From: CBFDBF01 sp050304615
GTDB lineage: Bacteria; Pseudomonadota; Gammaproteobacteria; Chromatiales; Chromatiaceae
Direction of reading: 5' to 3'
DNA length: 64,000 nucleotides
NCBI GenBank assembly: GCA_050304615.1
Contig: JBNLDW010000011.1
Location: forward strand, 62,001 to 126,000
Positions 51,445 to 60,549 of this stretch are shown here, piece after piece; position 1 is the first letter of the stretch, and every line of letters starts with the position of its first letter. The position numbers and the translations under genes are program-made. The notes under the pieces were generated by a model. It searched no databases. It saw nothing but the letters and a program-made list of their open reading frames with translations, and had not been told where the DNA came from.

Positions 51445-53256
51445 TCAGCGCAAGCTCTCCCATATACTGTCGAACTCTGCCGTGACCCCATCCCCTGCCG
51501 ACTCCGTAGAGGTATCAGCCTCCGCACCAGATTCCGCTACAGGGGAAAAGCTATACTGGGCGTATGTATCAGTAAGCTCTAACTGTTGATTCAGCGTAAT
51601 AGGATACTCTGCGCCAGCATCTATCAAGGCAACCCGATCATCTTCCTCAACATGCAGTGGCGGCACAATCAGGTTCACCACATCACCCTCAAGGTGCTGC
51701 AAAAAACCACCCCAACGATCTGTTTTACTGCCGCCACCACGCTGACACTGCACCATAACCGGCTTAAATTCGCCGGGCAGAAGCTCTACCCCAAACTCTA
51801 TTAGTTGCGGCCTTACAGTCTTTATCCACCTAACCACGCCAAACCCCCACCCCTTATCTCTGGGGCCACTAGCGGCGTTATTTATACCAAGCAACCCACC
51901 AACACGAAGCAGATTATACCCAGCACCGGCATAGCGTAGATGGTACCCATTCATACTTTGATTAAGGATTGCACACGCTTCTATATAGATTTTATCGTGC
52001 CCCACATCATCTGCCGGCCCTGCTGCGTCCACCTCCTTATCCCCATCCCCTGAAAAAGATAGATCCAACTCTTCGATGATCTCATCTTTCTTGTAGTCCA
52101 GAGGTATATGCGGATCCAGATCATCATCACCCGGAAGGTCTACCTTAAACTCTGCGCTGGCAGTACCATTTGCAATCGACAACTGATGTCCTCCCAGCAA
52201 GCTGTACAGCCCATCCAACCCACAGACAACCACAACCTGCCCGGAAATCGACAAACGCCTGTTGGTGCGCTTTACTCCTCCGCTCCAGGCATTAAACAGC
52301 TTCGTCAACAACCCCCTGGATAGCATCCCCGGTCCAGTGTGTATTGGGGTTTTATCGGTATTTACTGCCAACTCCTCTTGCAGGTACTGTTGCAACTTAT
52401 CAACGACCAGTATCCAGCCCTGCTGTATCTCATCGTCCTTTGGATAATTTCCGCAGCAACTGGGGGCTATGTCTGTCTGAATATCAATCAGGAAAGAGTG
52501 CTTTGCTGACACATTGGTTCCGAGGGGATAGAGTTCAGCCTTGGTTACCCACTGTCTTAGCATCGAGTAGACCTTTCCTACCTCGCTACGCAGCAGACCG
52601 TGCGGGGCAGACATAGCCAGCAGCAGGTTCTGCTTATAGAGGTCATCTACACTCAGCTTTTCGTGGCCATCGGCTGGATCCAACTTGGCATTACCGGTGT
52701 GCAGATCATTGGAGACCGCGTAGTGATGAATCCCGTGCATCTCTCGCCATACAAACGCAGGGGCTTCCCGGCGCAGTTGGTAGGAGTGGAGCAATATATA
52801 CCCAAGATAGTAAAGCACACGATGCAGAGCCGCAGAACGGGTATTCTTGTGCAGTAGGTAGCCCGTTAGCGACTGATCATGCAGTTGATCAAGGATCACC
52901 TTGTAACATACTACGTTCTTAATCATTAGATCCAGACGCAGTCGGGCGATCATCTGCTCCCGCTCCGCCAGGGGCAGTGAATCCATAAGATAGTGTCCGG
53001 CAAGCGCATCCAGGATAAAATGGAGAGGCTGGCGCATCACCTCTAGCGCCTCAAAGCGCTCAGATGGCGACATCTCCTGGTAGATCAGGCGATCAAGACC
53101 ACGGTGCAGGTACCGTGCGGTTCCACCTATATTTCCAATCGGTAGATTTTCAACCCAAAGCTTGAATTTCTTACGGTCAAAATCTTCCCCGACAAGCGCC
53201 GGATCTCTGCGCCCCGGAAGGGCGAATGGATTGTCTCTTTTTGTTTTTGAAACCAC
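51445..53256 (-). CDS. Conserved 603-residue protein of unknown function
   Basis: I do not recognise this protein with certainty. The N-terminal half is helical (FKLWVENLPIGNIGGTARYL near residue 31, then repeated amphipathic helices to about 300); the C-terminal half is mixed beta, with WGFGVVRWIKTVRP near 470 and an acidic tail. There is no signal peptide or transmembrane helix. The layout recalls large cytoplasmic proteins in gammaproteobacteria sometimes annotated as PilZ/cyclic-di-GMP-binding, but I do not see a clear RxxxR...DxSxxG motif, so this is only a suggestion. The GTG start at 53256 follows AGGAGGAG by six bases. It is a single gene on the minus strand. Confidence 0.8.
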   Translation of the reverse strand: MVSKTKRDNPFALPGRRDPALVGEDFDRKKFKLWVENLPIGNIGGTARYLHRGLDRLIYQEMSPSERFEALEVMRQPLHFILDALAGHYLMDSLPLAEREQMIARLRLDLMIKNVVCYKVILDQLHDQSLTGYLLHKNTRSAALHRVLYYLGYILLHSYQLRREAPAFVWREMHGIHHYAVSNDLHTGNAKLDPADGHEKLSVDDLYKQNLLLAMSAPHGLLRSEVGKVYSMLRQWVTKAELYPLGTNVSAKHSFLIDIQTDIAPSCCGNYPKDDEIQQGWILVVDKLQQYLQEELAVNTDKTPIHTGPGMLSRGLLTKLFNAWSGGVKRTNRRLSISGQVVVVCGLDGLYSLLGGHQLSIANGTASAEFKVDLPGDDDLDPHIPLDYKKDEIIEELDLSFSGDGDKEVDAAGPADDVGHDKIYIEACAILNQSMNGYHLRYAGAGYNLLRVGGLLGINNAASGPRDKGWGFGVVRWIKTVRPQLIEFGVELLPGEFKPVMVQCQRGGGSKTDRWGGFLQHLEGDVVNLIVPPLHVEEDDRVALIDAGAEYPITLNQQLELTDTYAQYSFSPVAESGAEADTSTESAGDGVTAEFDSIWESLR

Positions 53257-53529
53257 CAGGAACTCCTCCTGTCCGCCACAACAGAATACGATATGAAGAT
53301 TTGCCGGCCCAAGTCAAGCCTCACACCCTAAAGTATAGCCCTCATAGCAGATAACATAGTGGCCACAACGATGCTGTGGGTCACAAATATAGGGGTTACA
53401 TTAGAGTGTCTCCTGCACCAATATTAGAGAACCTGACGGCAAATCATCTGTGGCTCGCAATGGCATGTCCTCAGCCTCCAGATTCAGCTAAACTCTCACA
53501 TTTAGCCATTTAAGCAGACTTATCAATCG

Positions 53530-55503
53530 ATGAACAATCTCTGGGACAGTAAGATAGCAGCACAACACGCGGATGATGATCTGGCCATGCGGGTATATAG
53601 CTCGCGACTTCTAGGCCAAGAGCCTGCGCTGGTACTGCATGGTGGCGGTAATACCTCTGTTAAAAGCACGGTAGATAACCTGTTTGGTGAACGAGAAGAG
53701 GTGCTTTACGTTAAGGGCAGTGGTTGGGACCTGGCCACTATAGAGGCGGCTGGGTTTGCGCCGGTAAAGATGCAGGCCCTTTTGCAGATGGCCAAGCTAT
53801 CTACCTTGAGTGACCGCGCCATGGTGCAGGCACAACGGGCTGCCATGACCGACCCAAGCGCGCCCAATCCATCGGTTGAGGCTATATTGCATGCCCTTAT
53901 TCCGTTCAAGTTTGTCGATCACACCCATGCGGATGCGGTAGTAACTATCAGCAATACCCCAGACGGTGAGGCCCGCATCAGAGAGCTATATGGTGAGCGG
54001 GTGCTGATTGTCCCCCACGTCATGCCTGGTTTTGTTTTGGCCCGCAAGATTTTTGAGATGTGCCAGGGGCTGGATTGGCAGGGGCTGGACGGTATAGTGT
54101 TGATGCATCACGGCCTCTTTACCTTTAGCGACAGCGCCGAAGAGAGCTACGGACGCATGATTGAGCTGGTCTCTATGGCGGAAGAGTATCTTGCAGCAAA
54201 AGGCGCGCTGATTGTACCGCAGACGTGCAGCGTGGCAGAGGATCTGCCTACCCTGGCAAGGATACGTCAAGCAGTCTCCGCTGCACGGGGCGGTGCTGTG
54301 ATCACCCGATGGGAACGGGATGATGGTGCAGTAGAGTTTTCTAACCTACCGGGGCTTGACTCCCTGGTTAACCGCGGCCCCCTGACTCCAGATCATGTGA
54401 TCCGCACTAAACGTAGTCCCGTAGTCATATCACAGGAGCCGCAGCAGGCAATAGACGATTATGTAGAGCACTACCGCGACTACTTCCAACGTAATAGCAA
54501 AGGCAAAGGATTGAGCTGCATCAATCCTGCACCATGCTGGGCGGTCTGGCCAGGCAACGGCTGTATAAGTTTTGGCCGCAGTAGCCGCGAGGTAGATATT
54601 GTGGCTGATATTACTGCCCACACCCGGCCTGCCATTCGCTCTGCTGAGCTACTTGGTGGCTGGCAACCACTGGCTGAGGATGACATCTTTGACATGGAGT
54701 ACTGGGAGCTGGAACAGGCCAAACTGGGAAAACAGAGGACAGAGCTGCCACTGCAGGGCAAGGTGGCCATAATCACTGGTGCGGCTAGCGGCATAGGGCT
54801 TGCCTGTGTTGGCGAGCTTCACGCTCAGGGTGCATCCGTTGTAGCCCTTGATCTAAATCCCGATATCAAAACGCAGTTCTCTCAGCATGATATTGTTGGG
54901 CTGGTGTGCGATCTCACAGAACAGCAGCAAATCCAGGATGCAGTGGCAGAGGCAGTACGCAGATTTGGTGGGGTAGATATCCTAATCAGCAATGCCGGGG
55001 CATTTTTTGCCAGCGAGACCATCGAGCAAATGTCGATTGACAGCTGGGAGCACAGCCTTGCCATCAACCTAACCAGCCACCAACGGCTGCTCCAAGCATG
55101 CACCCCTTATCTAAAACTTGGCGTCGATCCAGCCGTGGTTATGATCGCCTCAAAGAATGTCCCGGCCCCTGGCCCCGGTGCCGCCGCCTACTCTGTTGCC
55201 AAGGCCGGGCAGACCCAGTTGGCGCGGGTCGCGGCCCTGGAGTTGGGATGTTTTGGGATACGGGTCAATACCATCCATCCTGATGCTGTATTTGATACCG
55301 CCATATGGACCCCTGAAGTACTGGCCGCCAGGGCAAAACACTATGGCCTAACCGTTGAACAGTATAAGAGTAAAAACATACTACAGCGTGAGGTTCGCTC
55401 CAGGGATGTTGCCGCCCTCGCTTGCGCAATGGCAGGGCCGCTTTTTTCCCGCACCACCGGGGCACAGATTCCGATTGATGGCGGCAACGAGCGTGTCATA
55501 TGA
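53530..55503 (+). CDS. Bifunctional class II aldolase/short-chain dehydrogenase
   Basis: A 657-residue fusion. Residues about 20-240 are a class II (fuculose-type) aldolase/epimerase domain with LHGGGNTSVK near 36, DHTHADAVV (metal-binding His) near 137 and MHHGLF near 194. Residues about 415-657 are an SDR dehydrogenase with the NAD motif ITGAASGIG, LISNAG and the catalytic YSVAK. Fusions of this form act on rhamnulose, fuculose or related sugar phosphates and aldehydes; the substrate here is unknown. The stop overlaps the glucokinase start by four bases, which ties it to sugar use. The 273 bases upstream hold no gene. Confidence 0.92.
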   Translation: MNNLWDSKIAAQHADDDLAMRVYSSRLLGQEPALVLHGGGNTSVKSTVDNLFGEREEVLYVKGSGWDLATIEAAGFAPVKMQALLQMAKLSTLSDRAMVQAQRAAMTDPSAPNPSVEAILHALIPFKFVDHTHADAVVTISNTPDGEARIRELYGERVLIVPHVMPGFVLARKIFEMCQGLDWQGLDGIVLMHHGLFTFSDSAEESYGRMIELVSMAEEYLAAKGALIVPQTCSVAEDLPTLARIRQAVSAARGGAVITRWERDDGAVEFSNLPGLDSLVNRGPLTPDHVIRTKRSPVVISQEPQQAIDDYVEHYRDYFQRNSKGKGLSCINPAPCWAVWPGNGCISFGRSSREVDIVADITAHTRPAIRSAELLGGWQPLAEDDIFDMEYWELEQAKLGKQRTELPLQGKVAIITGAASGIGLACVGELHAQGASVVALDLNPDIKTQFSQHDIVGLVCDLTEQQQIQDAVAEAVRRFGGVDILISNAGAFFASETIEQMSIDSWEHSLAINLTSHQRLLQACTPYLKLGVDPAVVMIASKNVPAPGPGAAAYSVAKAGQTQLARVAALELGCFGIRVNTIHPDAVFDTAIWTPEVLAARAKHYGLTVEQYKSKNILQREVRSRDVAALACAMAGPLFSRTTGAQIPIDGGNERVI

Positions 55504-56480
55504 GGATATTGGCAGCTGATATCGGCGGCACCAAGACCAGACTGGCAGTAGTCGAGTTGGCTGAGGCAGGCCCTGTGGTAATTCAGGAACATACGTACGC
55601 CAGTGGTGACTACACCAACCTGAGCGAGATCATCCATGCATTTTTCCAGACCACAACAGAGCGCCCAACGACGGCTGGATGGAGTGTAGCTGGCCCGGTT
55701 AACCAACGCCGGTGTCAGATAACCAACCTGCCGTGGTTGGTTGATGCCGATCAACTGGAGCAAGAGTTTGGATTCAGCCGGTCGATTATGCTCAACGACA
55801 TAGAGGCTAGCGCCTGGGGATTATCCGCACTGCACGGCAACCAACTCTGCACCCTGCAACATGGAGTGGCCCCGCAGCAGGGTAACCGCGCGATTATCGC
55901 AGCCGGCACTGGTCTGGGTGAAGCGGGACTATACTGGGATGGGATCGGGTTTCACCCCTTTGCCACTGAAGGGGGGCACTGCAATTTTGCCCCCATGACT
56001 CTGAATCAGTTTGAGCTAAGCCAATATCTACAGCGAGAGCTATCGCATGCCACCTGGGAAGACGTCCTGTCCGGGCCGGGCCTGGTCAATATCTTTAGCT
56101 TCATGTTGGAACAGGGTGGTGGCGACACTCCGGACTGGTTCCATACGGCGCTGAAGGGGGGGGATGACCTGGCAGCAGCCATCTTTACTCAAGCCAATAA
56201 CAACCAGGACATGAATGCTGTTGCCTCGCTAGAGCTTTTTGTCCAACTGTACGCTGCCGAGGCCGGCAATCTGGTACTAAAAAAGCTAGCCAGGGGTGGT
56301 CTCTACATCGGCGGGGGAATTGCCCCCAAGATAATTGACTGGCTCAGGCGCCCCACTTTCCTGCAGGAGTTCTGCAACAAAGGCAAGATGAAAGAGCTGA
56401 TGGAGTCGGTCCCAGTGCATGTGATCATGGATGATCGGGTTGCGCTATATGGTCTGGCACTACACCTGGCCAACAGCTGA
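55500..56480 (+). CDS. glk: Glucokinase
   Basis: A 326-residue ROK-unrelated glucokinase of the E. coli Glk family, phosphorylating glucose with ATP. ADIGGTKTRLAV near residue 5 is the phosphate motif, LNDIEASAWG near 98 holds the catalytic Asp, and AAGTGLGEAGL near 140 and TEGGHCNFAP near 158 are further family motifs. It overlaps the aldolase/dehydrogenase gene by four bases, so the two are one transcript. The substrate may be another hexose. Confidence 0.93.
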   Translation: MRILAADIGGTKTRLAVVELAEAGPVVIQEHTYASGDYTNLSEIIHAFFQTTTERPTTAGWSVAGPVNQRRCQITNLPWLVDADQLEQEFGFSRSIMLNDIEASAWGLSALHGNQLCTLQHGVAPQQGNRAIIAAGTGLGEAGLYWDGIGFHPFATEGGHCNFAPMTLNQFELSQYLQRELSHATWEDVLSGPGLVNIFSFMLEQGGGDTPDWFHTALKGGDDLAAAIFTQANNNQDMNAVASLELFVQLYAAEAGNLVLKKLARGGLYIGGGIAPKIIDWLRRPTFLQEFCNKGKMKELMESVPVHVIMDDRVALYGLALHLANS

Positions 56481-56650
56481 TAAATTATGGTCATGCCAGG
56501 GTACATTCAACCTGGACATATTAGATAATTTACACTTACAATCAATATCTTACATTAGCTCAAGCATAGCTATCTGGTCTATAATAATATCCATACATGA
56601 AAGTCATTAACTACCGAATATCATCCCCTTCATCGCAGTAAAACAACCCT

Positions 56651-57127
56651 ATGTCAGAACATAAAACGTGCCGCTTTTGCAATAGATCAGATACGCTCCT
56701 CCAAAATGAGTTGGCCTATACATTCTATGACACTGCCCCGGTCAATCCTGGCCACTGCCTGATTATTACGCGCCGGCACGTTGCCGACTATTTCCAGACG
56801 ACTGCGGAAGAGAAGGCCGCAATGTGGGCACTGGCGGATGAGATGAAGGCGCTCATCGACCAGGAACACCGCCCTGACGGATATAACGTCGGCGTTAATA
56901 TAGGTGAGCCAGCCGGGCAATCTGTTCCCCATATCCATATGATCCCGCGCTACAAGGGAGATATGGCCAACCCCAGGGGTGGAGTACGTGGGGTGATACC
57001 ACACAAACAGAAGTATGAGTATGCCCCGACAGAACCGACACCATCCCCGCTAGATATCATCCCAACTGATGAGGAGGAGGATGCCCGGGCACAGGCAGAC
57101 CAGAGCGACCCAAAAAATAGTCGCTGA
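56651..57127 (+). CDS. HIT-family protein with incomplete histidine triad
   Basis: A 158-residue protein of the HIT superfamily (nucleotide hydrolases and transferases). CRFC at 7-10 and residues near 42-43 (RRH) may bind zinc as in Ap4A-hydrolase-like members; PGHCLIITRRHVADYF, NVGVNIGEPAGQSVPH and the tail RGGVRGVIP are typical of the branch. The triad, normally H-x-H-x-H-x-x, reads His94-Ile-His96-Met-Ile-Pro-Arg, so two residues including the third His are missing. The reading frame is otherwise intact. The last 40 residues are acidic and low-complexity. It has its own 170-base upstream gap. Confidence 0.88.
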   Translation: MSEHKTCRFCNRSDTLLQNELAYTFYDTAPVNPGHCLIITRRHVADYFQTTAEEKAAMWALADEMKALIDQEHRPDGYNVGVNIGEPAGQSVPHIHMIPRYKGDMANPRGGVRGVIPHKQKYEYAPTEPTPSPLDIIPTDEEEDARAQADQSDPKNSR

Positions 57128-57310
57128 CTACCGGCGGAACCGCGCCAGGAGTCCAGCAACGGTTACTCATCTGGTTTCTGTAACCCAATGAATGAAAAAG
57201 AATTTTACTCGCAAAAAAAAGCTCTCAGCTATGTATTTTTTGTGTGTAAAATGGGATAATGAAGCCAGCGAAAAGACTTCCAATTGCAATAGATAATTAA
57301 GAGGTGATTT

Positions 57311-57472
57311 ATGAGCGAACCATCCAAAACCAGACCCCAGGTTCCTGAGGGACACGCCCGCTTTGTGACAACCCGTCAGATGGCGGCTAATGACAAGGGT
57401 TTTGTTGGGTATGAAACCACGTGGGAAGCATTCCACAAAGTAGCAGAATATACCACCCCGAAAAAGCCGTAA
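57311..57472 (+). CDS. Small 53-residue protein of unknown function
   Basis: A short gene with good signals: AGAGGTGA lies before the ATG, and a strong terminator begins 19 bases after the stop. The product starts MSEPSKTRPQVPEGHARFV and is basic, hydrophilic and without a signal peptide; it includes ANDKGFVGYETTWEAFHK and ends TTPKKP. I do not recognise it. It lies in a 419-base gap between the HIT and FKBP genes, and an AT-rich stretch at 57170-57260 could hold its promoter. Confidence 0.6.
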   Translation: MSEPSKTRPQVPEGHARFVTTRQMAANDKGFVGYETTWEAFHKVAEYTTPKKP

Positions 57473-57490
57473 AACACCTGCATACTCGAA

Positions 57491-57528
57491 CCTAAAACGC
57501 CCCCATATACTTTTGGGGGCGTTTTAGG
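57491..57528. terminator. Bidirectional terminator
   Basis: CCTAAAACGCCCCC (57491-57504) and its exact complement (57515-57528) form a 14-bp stem with a ten-base loop. A/T-rich arms at the base give a T-run on both strands, so it can end both the 53-residue gene and the convergent FKBP gene, whose stop lies 19 bases away. Confidence 0.85.
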
Positions 57529-57546
57529 TTGTCCACCACATTGTGA

Positions 57547-58056
57547 TTAAATCGGTCGAACGTTTGCTTCGTCAATATCGGGCCCATCCACAATCTTGGT
57601 GCCCACCTCTATCTCCTCAGCAGTCGCATCCCTGACAGATAAAACCTCCAGGGTAAAAATCAGATCTCTGCCACATAGAGGATTATTGCCATCGACCGTC
57701 AGTGTCTTGTCATCCACCCGGGTTACGATGAATTCCCTGGGTTCCCCCTTGTCATTCTCCATCAATATTTTTGTTCCGATCTCTCGGTACTCTTCTGGCA
57801 CATTCTCAATGTGATCAGTAAAGACCAGACCTTCGTCCCTAGGTCCATATATCTGGTTACCATTAATAGGTACTTCGATAATCTCCCCTGCCGTCTTGCC
57901 TTCCAGTTCATCCGTTACCGTAGATGCCAGCACTTCATCAGCACCATGCACATAGCTCAAGGGGAACTCTACAGTCGACAAAACCTGTCCGGTTTTCTCG
58001 TCGATAACCTTATAGTTCAACTCGACTAATTTATTGTCTTGAATAGTCTCTTTCAT
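57547..58056 (-). CDS. FKBP-type peptidyl-prolyl isomerase, SlyD-like
   Basis: A 169-residue folding helper. The split FKBP domain (VELNYKVIDEKTGQVLSTVE near residue 11; DGNNPLCGRDLIFTLEVL near 121) encloses an insert-in-flap chaperone domain (about 65-118), as in SlyD. The C-terminal His/Cys-rich metal-binding tail of E. coli SlyD is absent. It follows the 117-residue gene at 58063 by six bases and is probably cotranscribed with it. Confidence 0.9.
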   Translation of the reverse strand: MKETIQDNKLVELNYKVIDEKTGQVLSTVEFPLSYVHGADEVLASTVTDELEGKTAGEIIEVPINGNQIYGPRDEGLVFTDHIENVPEEYREIGTKILMENDKGEPREFIVTRVDDKTLTVDGNNPLCGRDLIFTLEVLSVRDATAEEIEVGTKIVDGPDIDEANVRPI

Positions 58057-58062
58057 GGTCGC

Positions 58063-58416
58063 TTAAAAGATTGAGGCACCAAATATCTTAACTTCACCTT
58101 TATCATCATACCCGAGCACCATCCTGCCAAGCCATTCACCTTCCTTTTTGCTGCTATATACTTTAAACAGCAGGGTCACATGCTCACCGCGGCGGATAAA
58201 TCCCAGGAAATCATATTCAGTCGAAAGATTGCGTGCCAGCTCACTTCTTGCGAACTGTTTTCCTACCTCCACCTCATTGAGGCCGAACAGGAGATCATAA
58301 GAGAAGTGCTGGATGAATTTTCCGTACTGCCCTTCATTGGAGTATTTAATTAGGTCTTCCCACATCGGAAGGCCTATCTCCCGTAGTTCTTCATCCGTCT
58401 TTTCTATAATATTCAT
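58063..58416 (-). CDS. Conserved protein of unknown function (117 residues)
   Basis: I do not recognise this protein. It begins MNIIEKTDEELREIGLPMWE, has helices in the first 60 residues and four to five beta strands after (YDFLGFIRRGEHVTLLFKVY, EWLGRMVLGYDDKGEVKIF). The alpha-plus-beta pattern with a curved sheet resembles NTF2/SnoaL-like folds, but that is a guess. There is no signal peptide. It precedes the SlyD-like gene by six bases and lies downstream of aprMBA, separated from it by a strong terminator. Confidence 0.7.
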   Translation of the reverse strand: MNIIEKTDEELREIGLPMWEDLIKYSNEGQYGKFIQHFSYDLLFGLNEVEVGKQFARSELARNLSTEYDFLGFIRRGEHVTLLFKVYSSKKEGEWLGRMVLGYDDKGEVKIFGASIF

Positions 58417-58558
58417 ATGTAGCTCTTTATCTTTGAATGTTAGAAATCATGTAGCGCCTTACAAGACATAGATTTTAAATAGATTTCTCGCCTTCGGAAC
58501 TCATTCTATCCATGAGCGTCTCTTGCAACAGGTAAGAGATGCAATAGCATATAAACAA

Positions 58559-58589
58559 AAAGAGGCCAACACAAAATATTGGCCTCTTT
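58559..58589 (-). terminator. Intrinsic terminator downstream of aprMBA
   Basis: AAAGAGGCCAA (58559-58569) and TTGGCCTCTTT (58579-58589) form a perfect 11-bp stem with a nine-base loop; on the minus strand the stem continues into a U-run. It lies 56 bases after the aprA stop. Confidence 0.85.
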
Positions 58590-58604
58590 AAACGCCAAAC
58601 AGAA

Positions 58605-58618
58605 GCCCCCCTGGGGGC
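58605..58618 (-). other. GC-rich hairpin just after aprA
   Basis: GCCCCC (58605-58610) and GGGGGC (58613-58618) can pair with only two bases between, so the real loop is larger. It lies between the aprA stop and the main terminator and may protect the 3' end of the transcript. Confidence 0.35.
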
Positions 58619-58644
58619 CCCTGCTTGGTATTAGTAGCTATTGG

Positions 58645-60549
58645 CTAGTGGCCTTTAGCTTTTAGTTCCGCCAGGGCTTTATCCTCAATATCACCCACCA
58701 GGTGATACAGAGGAGCCTTCTCCATGGTGTATTCACCAGTCTGTGGATCACGACGGGAAACAGTCAACACGTGCCAGTTCTCATCATCCACTTTCATGGC
58801 ATCACCACGGTAGTAGTAACCAGGCCAGCGAGTCTCCTCGCGGAACAGGGTGTGCTGGAAGACCGACTCTGCAGCGAGATGACGATGCTTCAGCTCCCAT
58901 GCGCGTAACAGCTCATGGATGTCCTCTGCAGCGATCTTCTCCAGATCCTCTTCCAAGATCTTCATCTTCTTCAGACCTATGCTCAACAGCTTATCATTGG
59001 TCATATAGTTGACGGTCACACCACCGCAATACTCGTCCATCAGCTTCTGCAGACGGTCCAGACCCTGGCGCGGATTGATATAGTTGGGGTTAACGCTACC
59101 GGCAACAATCTCGTTACGGTAGACCTTATAGTGCTCCATCGGCTTGTAGATCTCAGCCTTACGGCGATCGATCTGCTCCTGAGAAACACGAATACCCTCA
59201 GCCTTGCCATCGTCAATGTATTTGCACGCGGCCTTGGCAGCCAGACGACCCTCAGTGAAAGAACCGGAGGAGAAGGCGTGCGGGGTGCCACCTACAGCAT
59301 CACCAGCACCAAACAGACCCTCAACTGTGGTCATACGGTTGTAGCCCCAGAAATACTCTGGCGGAGACAGATCTTCCGGACCTGAGCACCAGGCACCACT
59401 ACCGGTGGCGTGGGAGCCCATAACGTAAGGCTCAGAGGTGGTCAGCTCAGGGTTCTCATATTTTGGATCAACGTCAGTAGCTGCCCAAAGTACTGCCTGA
59501 CCGACGGTCATACCCAGGAAGTTATGCCAGCCAATCTCCTCGAGATGTGGATCCTGGAACGCCTCCATGGTAACCATATGGATCGGACCACGACCAGCAT
59601 TGACCTCGTTGATCAGCGCATGGTTACGCAGGCAGGTTGGGATAGGACGGTGGGTAGCGTGTGAGAGCTCTGGATCCAGATACTCTTTACCAACCATCTT
59701 CTGCAGCTCTGGGAACCACTTTGACTCGTACTCTTCACCATTACAGTTCTGAGTGTAGGTCTTTAGATGCAGGAAGTATGCACCAACCGGACCGTAACCG
59801 TCTTTGAAACGGGCAAGAACAATCTTGTTCTCCATCTGGGTCATTTTAGCGCCAGCACCGATCAATAGACCGTATGCAGAACCAGATGACCAAGGTGCGT
59901 ACCATACACGACCAGCACCCTCACCAACCGAACGCGGCTTGTAGATGTTGGAAGCACCACCGGCACCAACGATAACAGTCTTGGACTTAAATACGTGGTA
60001 GTTACCGGTACGCACGTTGAAGCCGACAGCACCGGCAACACGATTCTCTTTGGCATCATCCATCAGCAGGTGGGTCACGCAGATACGATTGTATACCTTG
60101 TCTGCCGACTTGGTGGCAGCTTCAGCCACGAGTGGCTTGTAGGATTCGCCGTGGATCATGATCTGCCAACGACCTTCACGCAGATAGGCGCCAGTCTTGG
60201 AGTTGCGCATAATCGGCATACCCCACTCTTCAAACTGATGTACAGCAGAGTCTACGTGGCGCGCCATATCGAACGCCAGATCCTCACGCAACATCCCCAT
60301 CAGGTCGATACGGGCATAACGCACGTGATCTTCTGGATTGTTCTCGCCAAAGCGGGTACCCATGTAGCAGTTGATAGCGTACAGACCCTGCGCCACAGCT
60401 CCGGAACGGTTGATGTTGGCCTTTTCTGCGATCACAATCTTCTTGTCCTGACCCCAGAAACGCGCTTCCCAAGCGGCACCTGAGCCACCAAGGCCGGCAC
60501 CAGCAATCAAGACATCAATATTGTCTTCTACGATAGTTTTATAAGCCAT
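58645..60549 (-). CDS. aprA: Adenylylsulfate reductase alpha subunit
   Basis: A 634-residue FAD enzyme that interconverts APS and sulfite plus AMP. The FAD motif LIAGAGLGGSGAAWEA is near residue 14, and EKANINRSGAVAQGLYAINC near 41 and the segment with ARIDLMGMLREDLA near 78 are typical of AprA; GAGGASNIYKPRS and GSHATGSGAWCSGP hold active-site Arg and other residues. In a sulfur oxidiser with AprM it runs in the sulfite-oxidising direction; in sulfate reducers it runs the other way with QmoABC. Direction is inferred from the rest of the window. It shares one base with aprB (TAATG). Confidence 0.97.
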   Translation of the reverse strand: MAYKTIVEDNIDVLIAGAGLGGSGAAWEARFWGQDKKIVIAEKANINRSGAVAQGLYAINCYMGTRFGENNPEDHVRYARIDLMGMLREDLAFDMARHVDSAVHQFEEWGMPIMRNSKTGAYLREGRWQIMIHGESYKPLVAEAATKSADKVYNRICVTHLLMDDAKENRVAGAVGFNVRTGNYHVFKSKTVIVGAGGASNIYKPRSVGEGAGRVWYAPWSSGSAYGLLIGAGAKMTQMENKIVLARFKDGYGPVGAYFLHLKTYTQNCNGEEYESKWFPELQKMVGKEYLDPELSHATHRPIPTCLRNHALINEVNAGRGPIHMVTMEAFQDPHLEEIGWHNFLGMTVGQAVLWAATDVDPKYENPELTTSEPYVMGSHATGSGAWCSGPEDLSPPEYFWGYNRMTTVEGLFGAGDAVGGTPHAFSSGSFTEGRLAAKAACKYIDDGKAEGIRVSQEQIDRRKAEIYKPMEHYKVYRNEIVAGSVNPNYINPRQGLDRLQKLMDEYCGGVTVNYMTNDKLLSIGLKKMKILEEDLEKIAAEDIHELLRAWELKHRHLAAESVFQHTLFREETRWPGYYYRGDAMKVDDENWHVLTVSRRDPQTGEYTMEKAPLYHLVGDIEDKALAELKAKGH

